From: a virus
DNA: 42,808 nt
IMG/VR virus record: IMGVR_UViG_3300005608_000010
Span: 1 to 42,808 of that record
Reading direction: 5' to 3' (one strand)
The position numbers and the translations under genes were made by a program. Position 1 is the stretch's first letter, and every line of letters begins with the position of its first letter. The notes below the pieces were generated by a model. The model did no database searches. It worked only from the letters and a program-made list of their open reading frames with translations, and was not told the DNA's origin. Shown here piece by piece: positions 24,520-31,946 of this stretch.

Positions 24520-24755
24520 TGGAAACTTTTATACAGTATTATATTTTAAACATTGTCATTTGGGGATTATTTCTCAGGTGGCAACTTTTTATAAAACAAG
24601 ATATCAGAAATGATATGATTGAAAGATTAGAGATGACACCAGAAGATGTTGATACAGCATTGTTCAAAAATTGGATAGTGTTAACTTTGTTCTGGTGGTT
24701 TACTATTATTATGGTTGTTGTTTACACCATAAAGATGAAATGGGATAATCGGTAA
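24519..24755 (+). CDS. Two-pass membrane protein (78 aa)
   Basis: Hydrophobic segments at about 5-22 (IQYYILNIVIWGLFLRWQ) and 52-72 (VLTLFWWFTIIMVVVYTI) flank a polar, charged loop with an acidic patch. It is coupled to the aldolase gene by a one-base overlap. Function unknown; a holin or envelope role cannot be excluded. Confidence 0.6.
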   Translation: METFIQYYILNIVIWGLFLRWQLFIKQDIRNDMIERLEMTPEDVDTALFKNWIVLTLFWWFTIIMVVVYTIKMKWDNR

Positions 24756-25372
24756 TGTTAAAAACTTGTTCAGAGTTGATGCAAAAAGCATATCAACTTA
24801 ACTGGATAACTTCAAGAGATGGAAACATATCTGTCAGAAATAGGGATAGGGAGCACTTTTGGATAACACCAAGTGGAATTCGAAAACCTATGCTTGATCC
24901 TGATATGTGGAAAAAAGTATCTCTTTATAAAGATAATGGTGAGTTTGTGTGTTTAGAACATACAAATTTGTCCTCTAATTTAGAACCTTCTGGTGAAACT
25001 CCATTACATTATGGTATCCAGAAAAATATTTCTGGTGACTGTAGTAGGGTTGTTGTGCATTTACATCCAACTTATACTGTAGCTGCGATGCACAGAGGTA
25101 TAGAATTGGATAAACTTGTTTTACAGTTCCCAGAATTAGGTAGGTATACAAAAGTTGGTAAGTCTGTTCCAGACGTTCCACCGATATCTCAAGAATTGGC
25201 AGATAAATGTCATGAGAATCTTGGGTTGAAGGATGACGGAACTATGGAATATGATATTATAGGTATTAAAGGTCACGGTGTTGTCTCTATCTCAGAAGCA
25301 CCATGGCAAGCATTTGAGCATATAGAAAGACTAGAACATATTTGTAAGATTGTATTAGTCAGTGGTATATGA
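24755..25372 (+). CDS. Class II aldolase/adducin family protein
   Basis: Protein of 205 residues, the usual size for the fuculose-phosphate aldolase/AraD/MtnB fold. Visible motifs: GNISVR (23-28), PSGETPLH (78-85) with the catalytic-type Glu 81, the metal pair H-L-H-P at 102-105, and the third His in GHGVV (about 174). Enzymes of this family use Zn for retro-aldol cleavage, epimerisation or dehydration of sugar phosphates. The substrate cannot be read from sequence. As an auxiliary metabolic gene it could serve sugar or thio-sugar salvage or a modified-base pathway, being next to the Mom-like gene. Confidence 0.8.
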   Translation: MLKTCSELMQKAYQLNWITSRDGNISVRNRDREHFWITPSGIRKPMLDPDMWKKVSLYKDNGEFVCLEHTNLSSNLEPSGETPLHYGIQKNISGDCSRVVVHLHPTYTVAAMHRGIELDKLVLQFPELGRYTKVGKSVPDVPPISQELADKCHENLGLKDDGTMEYDIIGIKGHGVVSISEAPWQAFEHIERLEHICKIVLVSGI

Positions 25373-25378
25373 TATAAT
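25350..25378 (+). promoter_or_regulatory. Extended -10 promoter before the Mom-like gene
   Basis: TTGTAT at 25350-25355, 17 bases, then TGATATAAT with TATAAT at 25373-25378 and the extended TG. Six bases separate the -10 box from ATG 25385, so +1 should fall on the start codon and the mRNA would be leaderless. Confidence 0.65.
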
Positions 25379-25384
25379 AGTATT

Positions 25385-26287
25385 ATGAGTTTAAAAAAAG
25401 TTAACTTCTCAATTGAAGAAGTGTCAAAAGAGTTCGTCTATACGTTTGTTCAAAAGTATCATTATTCGCCAGTATTTCCAGTGTTGACAAAACACTGGTT
25501 AGGTGTTTTTCTTGATGATAATATGGTGGGAGCTGTTACTCTGGGTTGGGGTACTCAACCAAAGGGTACTATTCGAAAAATGTTCCCTAATCATGAATTT
25601 GAATCTGGTGATTATTATGAGATTGGTAAAATGTGTATGTCTGACGATTTACCTAAAAATTCTGAATCACAAATGATCAAGAGTGTTGTCAATTGGTTGA
25701 AAACAAAAGATAGGAATCTAAATAAAGAACAAGACAGGAAACTTTTTCTTTACACTATGGCTGATGGGATAATGGGTAAAGTTGGATATGTTTATCAAGC
25801 ATCCAACTTTTATTATGGTGGTAAGTATTGGACTGATGTTTATATGTCAAATACAGGTGAGAAGATACATCCAAGAACTTCAAAACAATTGTGTATAGAT
25901 AATGCTAAATTTCTTGGTAATCCTGATAAAAGAATATTTTGGTTGACTCCTGATTTTTTAAAAGAAAAGAAAATGTACAGAGTTAGAGGTAGAATGTTTA
26001 GATATATTTTCCCATTAACAAGAAAAGCAGAGAACATTCTTCTCGAATATGGGTGGAATAAAGATTATCCGAAAAATAATGATCTAGAATGGCAACAGCA
26101 GTCTTGGGAAAAGAATTCCAGTGGAAGATGTGTTTGGAATTTTGTAGATGAGAAACCTGCATTTTGTTATGATGAGATAGAACACAATAAGAAGAATGTT
26201 GAAAAGTATAAGAGGAAGGTTTTTTCTGAAACAGATTGGTCTAAAAGTAATGTTATGAAAACGGATTTGCAAAGGTTTTTTAAATGA
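25385..26287 (+). CDS. Mom-like GNAT-fold DNA modification protein
   Basis: Protein of 300 residues. The Mom/GNAT pattern is seen: KYHYSPVFP near 25, a VGAVTLGWG strand near 50, YEIGKMCM near 79, DLPKNSESQMIKSVV, and YTMADGIMGKVGYVYQASNF with FYYGG near 125-145. Phage Mu Mom converts adenine to a carbamoylmethyl form that resists restriction; related proteins act on DNA in other phages. The extra C-terminal 150 residues are basic and of unknown role. It has its own promoter and is followed by small membrane and Lar-like genes. Function is inferred from motif memory only. Confidence 0.6.
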   Translation: MSLKKVNFSIEEVSKEFVYTFVQKYHYSPVFPVLTKHWLGVFLDDNMVGAVTLGWGTQPKGTIRKMFPNHEFESGDYYEIGKMCMSDDLPKNSESQMIKSVVNWLKTKDRNLNKEQDRKLFLYTMADGIMGKVGYVYQASNFYYGGKYWTDVYMSNTGEKIHPRTSKQLCIDNAKFLGNPDKRIFWLTPDFLKEKKMYRVRGRMFRYIFPLTRKAENILLEYGWNKDYPKNNDLEWQQQSWEKNSSGRCVWNFVDEKPAFCYDEIEHNKKNVEKYKRKVFSETDWSKSNVMKTDLQRFFK

Positions 26288-26424
26288 AAAAGTATTTTTT
26301 AAAGTTATTAGGTTTTTACATTGAAGTTGTTGGTTTTCTGGCAGCAGTTATATTTTTCTTACTAGCATTTCCAGTTATGATTTTTGTAAAACTTACTGGT
26401 CAAACTATAGAACTGGAATGGTGA
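26284..26424 (+). CDS. Small membrane protein (46 aa)
   Basis: Short gene at ATG 26284 overlapping the previous stop by four bases. Its product is hydrophobic (GFLAAVIFFLLAFPVMIFV) with a basic N-terminus, so it is probably a single-pass membrane peptide. No family is recognised. Confidence 0.55.
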   Translation: MKKYFLKLLGFYIEVVGFLAAVIFFLLAFPVMIFVKLTGQTIELEW

Positions 26425-26426
26425 AT

Positions 26427-26645
26427 ATGGGCAACAATTTACAAAATTGTAAATGCGGTAGCAGTAACCTTGAAGTTGAATGGGAAGAGCTTGAAGAACA
26501 AGTCGGATTCACAGGTTCAATCTCATATTTAGAATATTATGTTGAATGCTATGATTGTGGTGCGACTGGAAAATCAGCACCCTCATACGATTTAGCAGTT
26601 AGGAATTGGAATAAGGATTGTACGAATACAGAGTTACAAACATAA
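26427..26645 (+). CDS. Lar-like restriction alleviation zinc protein
   Basis: Protein of 72 residues. The layout KCGSSNLEVEW, then YYVECYDCGATGKSAPSYDL and AVRNWN, fits the Lar family (C-x-C-GS, C-x-x-CGA-x-G, A-x-x-x-WN). Lar-type proteins reduce host type I restriction. The ATG at 26427 is chosen; another at 26418 would overlap the previous gene. Its neighbour is a Mom-like gene, which supports an anti-restriction cluster. Zinc binding is inferred. Confidence 0.6.
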   Translation: MGNNLQNCKCGSSNLEVEWEELEEQVGFTGSISYLEYYVECYDCGATGKSAPSYDLAVRNWNKDCTNTELQT

Positions 26646-27040
26646 GAGTAGTTGACGGTGATACTGTTGATGTTGATATTGACTTAGGGTTTGGTGTCTG
26701 GATGAAAAAACAGAGAATCAGACTTTATGGTATTGACACGCCAGAATCAAGAACCAAGGATAAGATTGAAAAAGTTTTCGGACTTGCTGCCAAAAAAAGA
26801 CTTGAAGAAATATTGTCAATGAGTGATGATATTGTTCTGAGAAGTGTGAAAGATATTAGAGGTAAATTTGGAAGAATTCTTGGAGATTTTGTTGTATATG
26901 ATTTGGCAGGGACTTGTGGTGATCTTCTATGTGCTGAAGGGCATGCTGTTAGGTATCTAGGGCAAAGTAAAAAAGAAATTCAAGACGAGCATGAAAAGAA
27001 CCGTCAGAGGTTGATATCAGAAGGTAAAGTTGTATTATAA
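26618..27040 (+). CDS. Thermonuclease-like (SNase) protein
   Basis: Protein of 140 residues. It begins at TTG 26618 (MYEYRVTNIRVVDGDTVDVD), the usual N-terminus of this family, and overlaps the previous gene by 28 bases. Active-site residues are seen as R35, D40, E43 (LYGIDTPE) and a later Arg near 80, with R-G-K-F-G-R. Secreted or intracellular SNase-type nucleases degrade DNA or RNA without strong specificity. Possible roles are host DNA breakdown or anti-competitor activity. No signal peptide is seen, so it acts inside the cell. Confidence 0.85.
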   Translation: MYEYRVTNIRVVDGDTVDVDIDLGFGVWMKKQRIRLYGIDTPESRTKDKIEKVFGLAAKKRLEEILSMSDDIVLRSVKDIRGKFGRILGDFVVYDLAGTCGDLLCAEGHAVRYLGQSKKEIQDEHEKNRQRLISEGKVVL

Positions 27041-27043
27041 ATA
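27036..27043 (+). promoter_or_regulatory. Late promoter box giving a leaderless mRNA
   Basis: Exact TATAAATA, five bases before ATG 27049. With T4 late geometry (box at -13 to -6) the +1 is the A of that ATG. Confidence 0.6.
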
Positions 27044-27048
27044 ATTCT

Positions 27049-27513
27049 ATGGAATATGGAATTGTGACAGTATCCGAAAAAAGTTTATTTGCTAGATTGA
27101 TTCAGTTGTTCACTAGATCTAAATGGAATCATGTTGCTTTTTATTTCAATCACAATTCATATAAAAACATCATTATAGAAATGAACGGTAATGGTATTCA
27201 ACTATTCGAACTTGAAAAATATATAAAAGGTAAGGATGTAAGAATACATAGAAATACACCAAAAATAGATTTAAGGAAAACTTTATCATTTGTTTTCAAA
27301 AATATGCATAGAAAATATGATTTAATCAGAACTGTTTTCTTTTTATATAAAAGAAAGGACATTAATGATTACAGTAAATGGAACTGTGTTGAGTTTATTG
27401 AGGAAATGTTTAAAGACCAAGGTATAGAACTATTTGACGGTGAAAAATTAACACCAGGACAAATTAATAAAAGACTGTCCTCCGATGAGGATTTAATATT
27501 TTTAAGAAAATGA
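27049..27513 (+). CDS. Permuted papain-fold (YiiX/NlpC-P60-like) hydrolase
   Basis: Protein of 154 residues. A first strand block has KWNHVAFYFN (His 28), and a second has SKWNCVEFIEEMF (Cys 113, Glu 115). That His-then-Cys order is the circularly permuted NlpC/P60 fold of YiiX/YebB-type enzymes. Such proteins cleave lipids or peptides, and phages could use them against peptidoglycan or membrane-associated substrates. It follows a late box at 27036-27043, so late expression and a lysis or injection role are possible. A weaker relative lies at 17132. Confidence 0.6.
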   Translation: MEYGIVTVSEKSLFARLIQLFTRSKWNHVAFYFNHNSYKNIIIEMNGNGIQLFELEKYIKGKDVRIHRNTPKIDLRKTLSFVFKNMHRKYDLIRTVFFLYKRKDINDYSKWNCVEFIEEMFKDQGIELFDGEKLTPGQINKRLSSDEDLIFLRK

Positions 27514-27890
27514 AACCATCAACTTTTTTTGCAAAATTATCGAAAAAAATAGCTTTACTTGGACCAGAAAAGAAAAAGGAACTCTTTTCTAAATCTAATC
27601 TAGGGGTACTCAAAAAAATTTCTGACTACTGTAGAGATGGTAAGAAAGTTATAGTTATAACTGATAGGGATGAACGAGCTGAATTCTTTAAAGTTATGAG
27701 AGAGTTTGATTTGAGTATATATTATACGAGAAGAGGATGGGCAATATTTTTAACAAATTTTGATAATAAGAGATTTACTAGAATTAAAGATGATAGATAC
27801 AGGTTTCTTAAAAAAGCATATCCAAATTGTAACGAACTTAAAAGATTAAAAAAAGTTAGAAATAAATTCTTTCAAGATGTGTTGAGGTGA
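27510..27890 (+). CDS. Hypothetical basic protein (126 aa)
   Basis: ATG overlaps the previous stop. Basic, alpha/beta (GKKVIVITDRDERAEFFKVM, WAIFLTNFDNKRFTRIKDD). Rossmann-like strands are possible but not diagnostic. Its 3' end overlaps the convergent minus-strand gene by 45 bases. Not recognised. Confidence 0.55.
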   Translation: MKPSTFFAKLSKKIALLGPEKKKELFSKSNLGVLKKISDYCRDGKKVIVITDRDERAEFFKVMREFDLSIYYTRRGWAIFLTNFDNKRFTRIKDDRYRFLKKAYPNCNELKRLKKVRNKFFQDVLR

Positions 27891-28244
27891 AGAAGTAATA
27901 TAAACCAATAATAAATAAGTTCCATAATGTAAAATCTGATCAAACGTTTGAAACAACCAATAAACCATAGAAGAATTTGAAATTTTAAATAATTTCATAA
28001 CTTTGGTTTTAATGTAATCGATATGCCAGTGTAAAATATAATCAATACCTGATAATAAAAAACAATATTCAAGAGGGACAAGAAACAAATATGAAACTAT
28101 AAGAGTTAAAATAGCATGGTCAAAATAGTGTAAATGACACTCACCTAAATATCTAGTTTTATCAAGTGGAACTTTTTTGAATTGTAGATATAGGTCGCAA
28201 AAAGCATGTTTGACTAATAATGCGAATAGAAATAATGTATCCAT
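27846..28244 (-). CDS. DUF3307-like membrane protein (lone minus-strand gene)
   Basis: Protein of 132 residues with several hydrophobic segments (LFLFALLVKHAFCDLYLQFK, HAILTLIVSYLFLVPLEYCF, MVYWLFQTFDQILHYGTYLL). The arrangement L-x-x-H-x-x-x-D-x-x-L-Q near the N-terminus and the later HWHIDYIK resemble DUF3307 membrane proteins of phages and bacteria, whose function is unknown. It is a single minus-strand gene among plus-strand genes, overlapping its convergent neighbour by 45 bases. It has its own late box five bases before the ATG. Confidence 0.65.
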   Translation of the reverse strand: MDTLFLFALLVKHAFCDLYLQFKKVPLDKTRYLGECHLHYFDHAILTLIVSYLFLVPLEYCFLLSGIDYILHWHIDYIKTKVMKLFKISNSSMVYWLFQTFDQILHYGTYLLLVYITSSPQHILKEFISNFF

Positions 28245-28249
28245 TTTAC

Positions 28250-28257
28250 TATTTATA
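28250..28257 (-). promoter_or_regulatory. Late promoter box giving a leaderless mRNA
   Basis: Plus strand TATTTATA, i.e. TATAAATA on the minus strand, followed by five bases (GTAAA) and the ATG at 28244. The predicted +1 is the first base of the start codon. No ribosome site is present upstream. Confidence 0.65.
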
Positions 28258-28270
28258 ACAGGAGTTAATT

Positions 28271-28537
28271 GTGAATAATATTAATATTGATGAGAAGGAA
28301 GAATTGTTAGTCATCTTTATGGAAGAATGTGCAGAAGCATCTGTTGAAGCTTCAAAAATTATTAGGTTCGGGCAAAATGATGAAGAGGTTGGAAGTTTAG
28401 TAAAAGAAGTTGGTGACCTTATGTGTATGATAAATTTATTAGAGGAATATGGAATAATAAATAGAAATCAAATAAATCAATATGCTCTAGCTAAAAAAGA
28501 AAAATTGAAAAAGTGGAGTAATTTAAATTTATCATAA
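28271..28537 (+). CDS. MazG-like nucleotide pyrophosphohydrolase
   Basis: Protein of 88 residues starting at GTG 28271 after AGGAG. The all-alpha NTP-PPase metal motif is present: E18-E19-x-x-E22 and E46-x-x-D49 (EECAE, EVGDL). MazG-type enzymes hydrolyse NTPs or alarmone-like nucleotides to monophosphates plus PPi; small phage versions are common in marine phages and are thought to influence nucleotide pools. It ends with a typical KKEKLKKWSNL tail. Confidence 0.8.
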   Translation: MNNINIDEKEELLVIFMEECAEASVEASKIIRFGQNDEEVGSLVKEVGDLMCMINLLEEYGIINRNQINQYALAKKEKLKKWSNLNLS

Positions 28538-28551
28538 ACGGTGGTGAAAAG

Positions 28552-28725
28552 ATGTCTTACAAATATGATTTTGATCAAGAGGAAGTTTCCGATTTACACA
28601 AAGAAGTTCATAACATAAGACCTACTTATGAATGGTGGGAAATGTGGCATGATGCAAACAAACATGAAAAACAAAGAATGTGGAATGAACTGATAAGGAA
28701 ATCAATAAGGAGATATAAATGTTAA
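28552..28725 (+). CDS. Small polar protein (57 aa)
   Basis: ATG 28552 has a GGTGG/AAAAG context upstream. The product is charged and aromatic (MSYKYDFDQEEVSDLHKEVH, then YEWWEMWHDANKHEKQRMW). Its stop overlaps the next ATG. No family is recognised; the frame is supported by position and tight coupling. Confidence 0.5.
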   Translation: MSYKYDFDQEEVSDLHKEVHNIRPTYEWWEMWHDANKHEKQRMWNELIRKSIRRYKC

Positions 28726-29039
28726 AACCACCAGAATCTAAAATTTTAGGTAGAGTGTTGGAACATAAACCAACGAGTAGGACTACAATATTTACAACAA
28801 GATTTTCTAATGTACCTGATATCAAATTTGCAACTTGGGTTCATGAAAAAGATGAAGAGTTGACAATTTGGATAGCTAAACCGAAAAAGTGGTTTGGTAC
28901 AGAAACAAAATCACCCCCATTTGTTTTTGTATTTTCAAATTACATTAAAGGTTATATGAATACTCTTAGTGTATCTGTTCAACCTTACAGTAATGAGTTT
29001 TTCGAAAAAGAAAACAGTTTGGGGTTCCATAGTCTATAA
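28719..29039 (+). CDS. Hypothetical protein (106 aa)
   Basis: Small alpha/beta protein (ILGRVLEHKPTSRTTIFTTR, WIAKPKKWFGTETKSPPFVF). It overlaps the previous gene by seven bases and ends just before the tRNA. A late box (29035-29042) lies over its stop. No family is recognised. Confidence 0.55.
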   Translation: MLKPPESKILGRVLEHKPTSRTTIFTTRFSNVPDIKFATWVHEKDEELTIWIAKPKKWFGTETKSPPFVFVFSNYIKGYMNTLSVSVQPYSNEFFEKENSLGFHSL

Positions 29040-29042
29040 ATA
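29035..29042 (+). promoter_or_regulatory. Late promoter box just upstream of tRNA
   Basis: TATAAATA spans the stop of the preceding gene. The expected start near 29048 would give a tRNA transcript with only about six extra bases. It is the rightmost exact late box in the window. Confidence 0.5.
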
Positions 29043-29053
29043 TAAATGAGAAC

Positions 29054-29140
29054 GGAAGATTGTCCGAGTGGTTTATGGTGCTTGCTTGGAAAGCAAGTGT
29101 GGAGTAATATCCACCGTAGGTTCGAATCCTGCATCTTCCG
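29054..29140 (+). tRNA. tRNA-Ser (anticodon GGA)
   Basis: Acceptor GGAAGAT pairs with ATCTTCC (29133-29139), discriminator G at 29140. The anticodon arm is CTTGC-TTGGAAA-GCAAG with anticodon GGA, decoding UCC/UCU serine codons. A long variable arm with GTGGA/TCCAC stem marks it as a class II tRNA, and the T-arm has GTTCGAAT. CCA is not encoded. Flanking GAAC/GTTC would extend the acceptor helix by four pairs, followed by a T-rich tail. Confidence 0.95.
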
Positions 29141-29169
29141 TTCTTTTTTAAATTTTTTAAAAAAACCTC

Positions 29170-29198
29170 TTGACATCCAATTAATAATACTGTATTAT
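29170..29198 (+). promoter_or_regulatory. Sigma70-like promoter for DUF262-HNH gene
   Basis: TTGACA at 29170-29175 (context AAACCTC upstream), 17 bases, TATTAT at 29193-29198. A 44-base leader with AAAGGA precedes the ATG at 29243. No GATC at the -10, unlike the following nine promoters. Confidence 0.8.
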
Positions 29199-29242
29199 CA
29201 TTATAACGATTAGATTTATTTAATAAACCAAAGGATAAAATT

Positions 29243-30799
29243 ATGTGTTTAATTGAAAATTTAGAAGATGAGTCAAATGAACAAGTTGATGAAAAACTAC
29301 CACCATCTATAACTAAAAATATATACACTGACATTAAACATGTTAGTTTAAATTTTTTATACAAGTTGTGGAGTAATGGAAAAGTTGTATCTTTCTCTAA
29401 ATGGCTTCAAAGAATTGTTCAAAAAGATAAGTGGACTTCTGATGAATATAAGACTTCCAAAAATTATTTAGAAGGTGTTCTTCATTCGAAAGGTGTAGCT
29501 ACTCAAGGTTTTGTAATTTGTGACATTAATGTTTTAATTCTTAGTTGTCAATCAAAATTGCAAGATGGGGATGAATTGAGTTGTCTTTGGACTGAAATTT
29601 TAGAATATTTAATGGACCAAAAAGAATCAGGTGTTTTATATATATCTCTCGATGGTCAAAATCGGATGGAATTTGCAATTTGCGGTTTTAAGGATCTTGA
29701 GTATGAAATTACATTAAGAATTGATGGGAAAAGACAAACTGGGAAGTATTCTGATTTTTCGGAAAGTGTGAGGGATGAGATTGATAGTGCTCTGTTTACA
29801 CTTACTATTATTTTGGACGCTGATATTGAACAGGTTGTCGATGAATTAATTACTAGTAATGAAGGTGAACCTTGGTCACAAAATGAAAAAAGAAGTGTTA
29901 AATTTACTCCAGTTTCATTTAAGATAAATGAAATAGCATATGATACAATATGGGTCAGTTTTTTCAAAAAATTGGATAAAGCAGGTCTGGTTAAAAAACC
30001 CTACCTTATATCCAAAAAGGGTGATGCTTTGTTTATAGCTGAATATTTACATTTTATTAGGAACGGAAATAAAGGTAGTTCTTCAGATTTGGACGCAATG
30101 TACAAAACTAAAGATGAAAATATTTCTAAGCAATTAGAATATCTTAAAGAGATTCTTTTTTGGTTGGCTGGAAATTTTCCAAAACAATTTCTTAATAAAA
30201 AGAAACTTAAATGGGAAGTGTTAAGAAGTTTTTTGATTTTTAGTCAGATGATTTTATATAAAGGGGATTCTCAGAGATATGATAAAAAAATAAATTTAGA
30301 AAAAATAACCCTAAGTGACATAGATGATCCAGAAAAGTTTATAAAAGAAGTTTTAGAATCTATAGAAAAGCACAGGTCTGATATTAAACAAATAGAACCA
30401 AGTTTAAATTCTAAAGGTCAAACAGTTTACTTGACAAAAAATGTTAAACCGAACACTTTCATGAAAGCTCATAAATCTTCTAGTTCGGATGAACTTAGTT
30501 TGAGAATGGAATTATATGAACCAATATTTGCAGACCTTATTGATGATTTTATATCTAGAGGTGTTATTAAGCAAAATAAAAGAATTAGTGTTAGTCAACC
30601 TGTAAAAGATTATGTGGCATCTGAATTTATAGAAGATGAGTATGAAAAATATACTGGTAGGAGTTTAAAGGTACTAAATGATGATTTTGAATTGGACCAT
30701 ATAAATCCAATTTCTAAGGGTGGGGACAATAGTATAGAGAATTTACATTACACTTCGAAGAAAAATAATAGGAGGAAAGGTAATAAGATAATTGATTAA
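29243..30799 (+). CDS. DUF262-like/HNH nuclease (GmrSD-type)
   Basis: Protein of 518 residues. Near 137-141 the D-G-Q-N-R motif in YISLDGQNRMEF is like the DGQQR core of DUF262 (GmrS-type) domains. At the C-terminus, residues about 480-515, DFELDHINPISKGGDNSIEN and NLHYTSKKNNRRKGN form an HNH nuclease motif with DH, P, GG and N. DUF262-HNH fusions include type IV restriction enzymes that cut modified DNA. In a phage, it could attack competing or host DNA, or be a homing-type nuclease. It stands alone, just right of the tRNA, with its own promoter. Confidence 0.7.
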   Translation: MCLIENLEDESNEQVDEKLPPSITKNIYTDIKHVSLNFLYKLWSNGKVVSFSKWLQRIVQKDKWTSDEYKTSKNYLEGVLHSKGVATQGFVICDINVLILSCQSKLQDGDELSCLWTEILEYLMDQKESGVLYISLDGQNRMEFAICGFKDLEYEITLRIDGKRQTGKYSDFSESVRDEIDSALFTLTIILDADIEQVVDELITSNEGEPWSQNEKRSVKFTPVSFKINEIAYDTIWVSFFKKLDKAGLVKKPYLISKKGDALFIAEYLHFIRNGNKGSSSDLDAMYKTKDENISKQLEYLKEILFWLAGNFPKQFLNKKKLKWEVLRSFLIFSQMILYKGDSQRYDKKINLEKITLSDIDDPEKFIKEVLESIEKHRSDIKQIEPSLNSKGQTVYLTKNVKPNTFMKAHKSSSSDELSLRMELYEPIFADLIDDFISRGVIKQNKRISVSQPVKDYVASEFIEDEYEKYTGRSLKVLNDDFELDHINPISKGGDNSIENLHYTSKKNNRRKGNKIID

Positions 30800-30815
30800 A
30801 AGATTTAAAAACCTA

Positions 30816-30844
30816 TTGACACACACCCAATAATATATTAAGAT
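30816..30844 (+). promoter_or_regulatory. GATC-type early promoter 1
   Basis: TTGACA (30816-21), 17-base spacer, TAAGAT (30839-44) continuing into GATCATAA. The leader contains GAGAGGAG before ATG 30867. Confidence 0.85.
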
Positions 30845-30866
30845 CATAATATAGAGAGGAGTTTTT

Positions 30867-31931
30867 ATGTCACCAAAAAAGAATCTAGACTATAAAGATA
30901 TTGTTGGGAAGTTAATGTCCCAAGAGAATATATCAATTGTTCATAAACCTGATTATAAAACAGCTAGTTTTGATTTAGAATCTAGAACCTTATTCCTACC
31001 AGAATTTGCGAACGTATCAGAAGATGTTTATGACCTTCTGATAGGTCATGAAGTTTCTCATGCACTAAACACACCAAAACAAGGTTGGCACAAGTCCACA
31101 GAAAAAAGAGGTGCGAACTTTAAAACCTTTCTAAATGTTGTGGAAGATGCACGAATTGAGAAGATGATTCAACGAAAGTTTCCAGGTCTTAAATCCTCAT
31201 TCAAGAAAGGGTACAAAGAACTTTATGATATGGACTTGTTTGGTATTCGTGAGAAGTCAAGAAAAGAACTTGACGATATGTTATTAATTGATAGGTTGAA
31301 TCTATATTTCAAACTCGGTCAGTATCAATCAGGTGTCTCTTTCAAGGAAGAAGAATATCAATACATCGAAGAGATGGAAAATCTAAAAACTTGGAAAGAT
31401 GTTGTAAAACTTGCTGAAAAACTCTTCGAGTATTGTAAAGAAGAGATGAAAGAAAAAGAACAAGAACAAGAAGATGGTGAACCGAAATCTCAAACAGGTG
31501 ATAATGATTTACAGGGTGATTTTGAACAGTCTTCCTCAGAACAAGACCAGAATGAAAAATCGGAACAAGAGAAGTCTGAGGAATCTGATTCGGAAAGTTC
31601 AGATAAGTCATCTAATCAAAATGAAGATATTGATGGTGATTCTGGTGACAATCAAAATATAGATGAAGAATCATCATCTGAAAATAGTGCGGATGGGGGC
31701 GGTTTTAATAATTCAGAACCTATGTCACTGACTGATAAAAACTTTAGGGAAAACGAGGAAAAGTTAAATTATAGTGAGGATAGAGACAAGAACCCTTGGA
31801 ATAAAAATGCAAGTTCATCTTTAGACTTACCTATAATAGAAGAAGAATTTTTCTATGATGATTGGAGAAAAATTGAGAGTGATGTGAAAAAATGGAGAAA
31901 GAAAGTTGAACTTAACGGTTGGGGTGTTTAA
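30867..31931 (+). CDS. CobT-like N-terminal half: metalloprotease-like with acidic tail
   Basis: Protein of 354 residues. The HExxH zinc motif HEVSH (61-65) in LLIGHEVSHALNTP is followed by NVVEDARIE (90-98), with a probable third-ligand Glu. The last 160 residues include a low-complexity acidic Ser/Glu/Asp stretch. In related phages, as I recall, this domain lies in the same protein as a vWA domain; here that domain is encoded by the next gene. The C-terminal EEEFFYDDWRKI segment continues the fused form, so this looks like a split gene. It probably acts with the downstream MoxR/CobS-type AAA protein. Confidence 0.7.
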   Translation: MSPKKNLDYKDIVGKLMSQENISIVHKPDYKTASFDLESRTLFLPEFANVSEDVYDLLIGHEVSHALNTPKQGWHKSTEKRGANFKTFLNVVEDARIEKMIQRKFPGLKSSFKKGYKELYDMDLFGIREKSRKELDDMLLIDRLNLYFKLGQYQSGVSFKEEEYQYIEEMENLKTWKDVVKLAEKLFEYCKEEMKEKEQEQEDGEPKSQTGDNDLQGDFEQSSSEQDQNEKSEQEKSEESDSESSDKSSNQNEDIDGDSGDNQNIDEESSSENSADGGGFNNSEPMSLTDKNFRENEEKLNYSEDRDKNPWNKNASSSLDLPIIEEEFFYDDWRKIESDVKKWRKKVELNGWGV

Positions 31932-31946
31932 TTTTTTTATAAACTG

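Noticed and set aside
29150-29165. T-run after the tRNA as a factor-independent terminator
   Set aside because: The only stem is the tRNA acceptor itself with a four-pair extension; a separate terminator is not evident.
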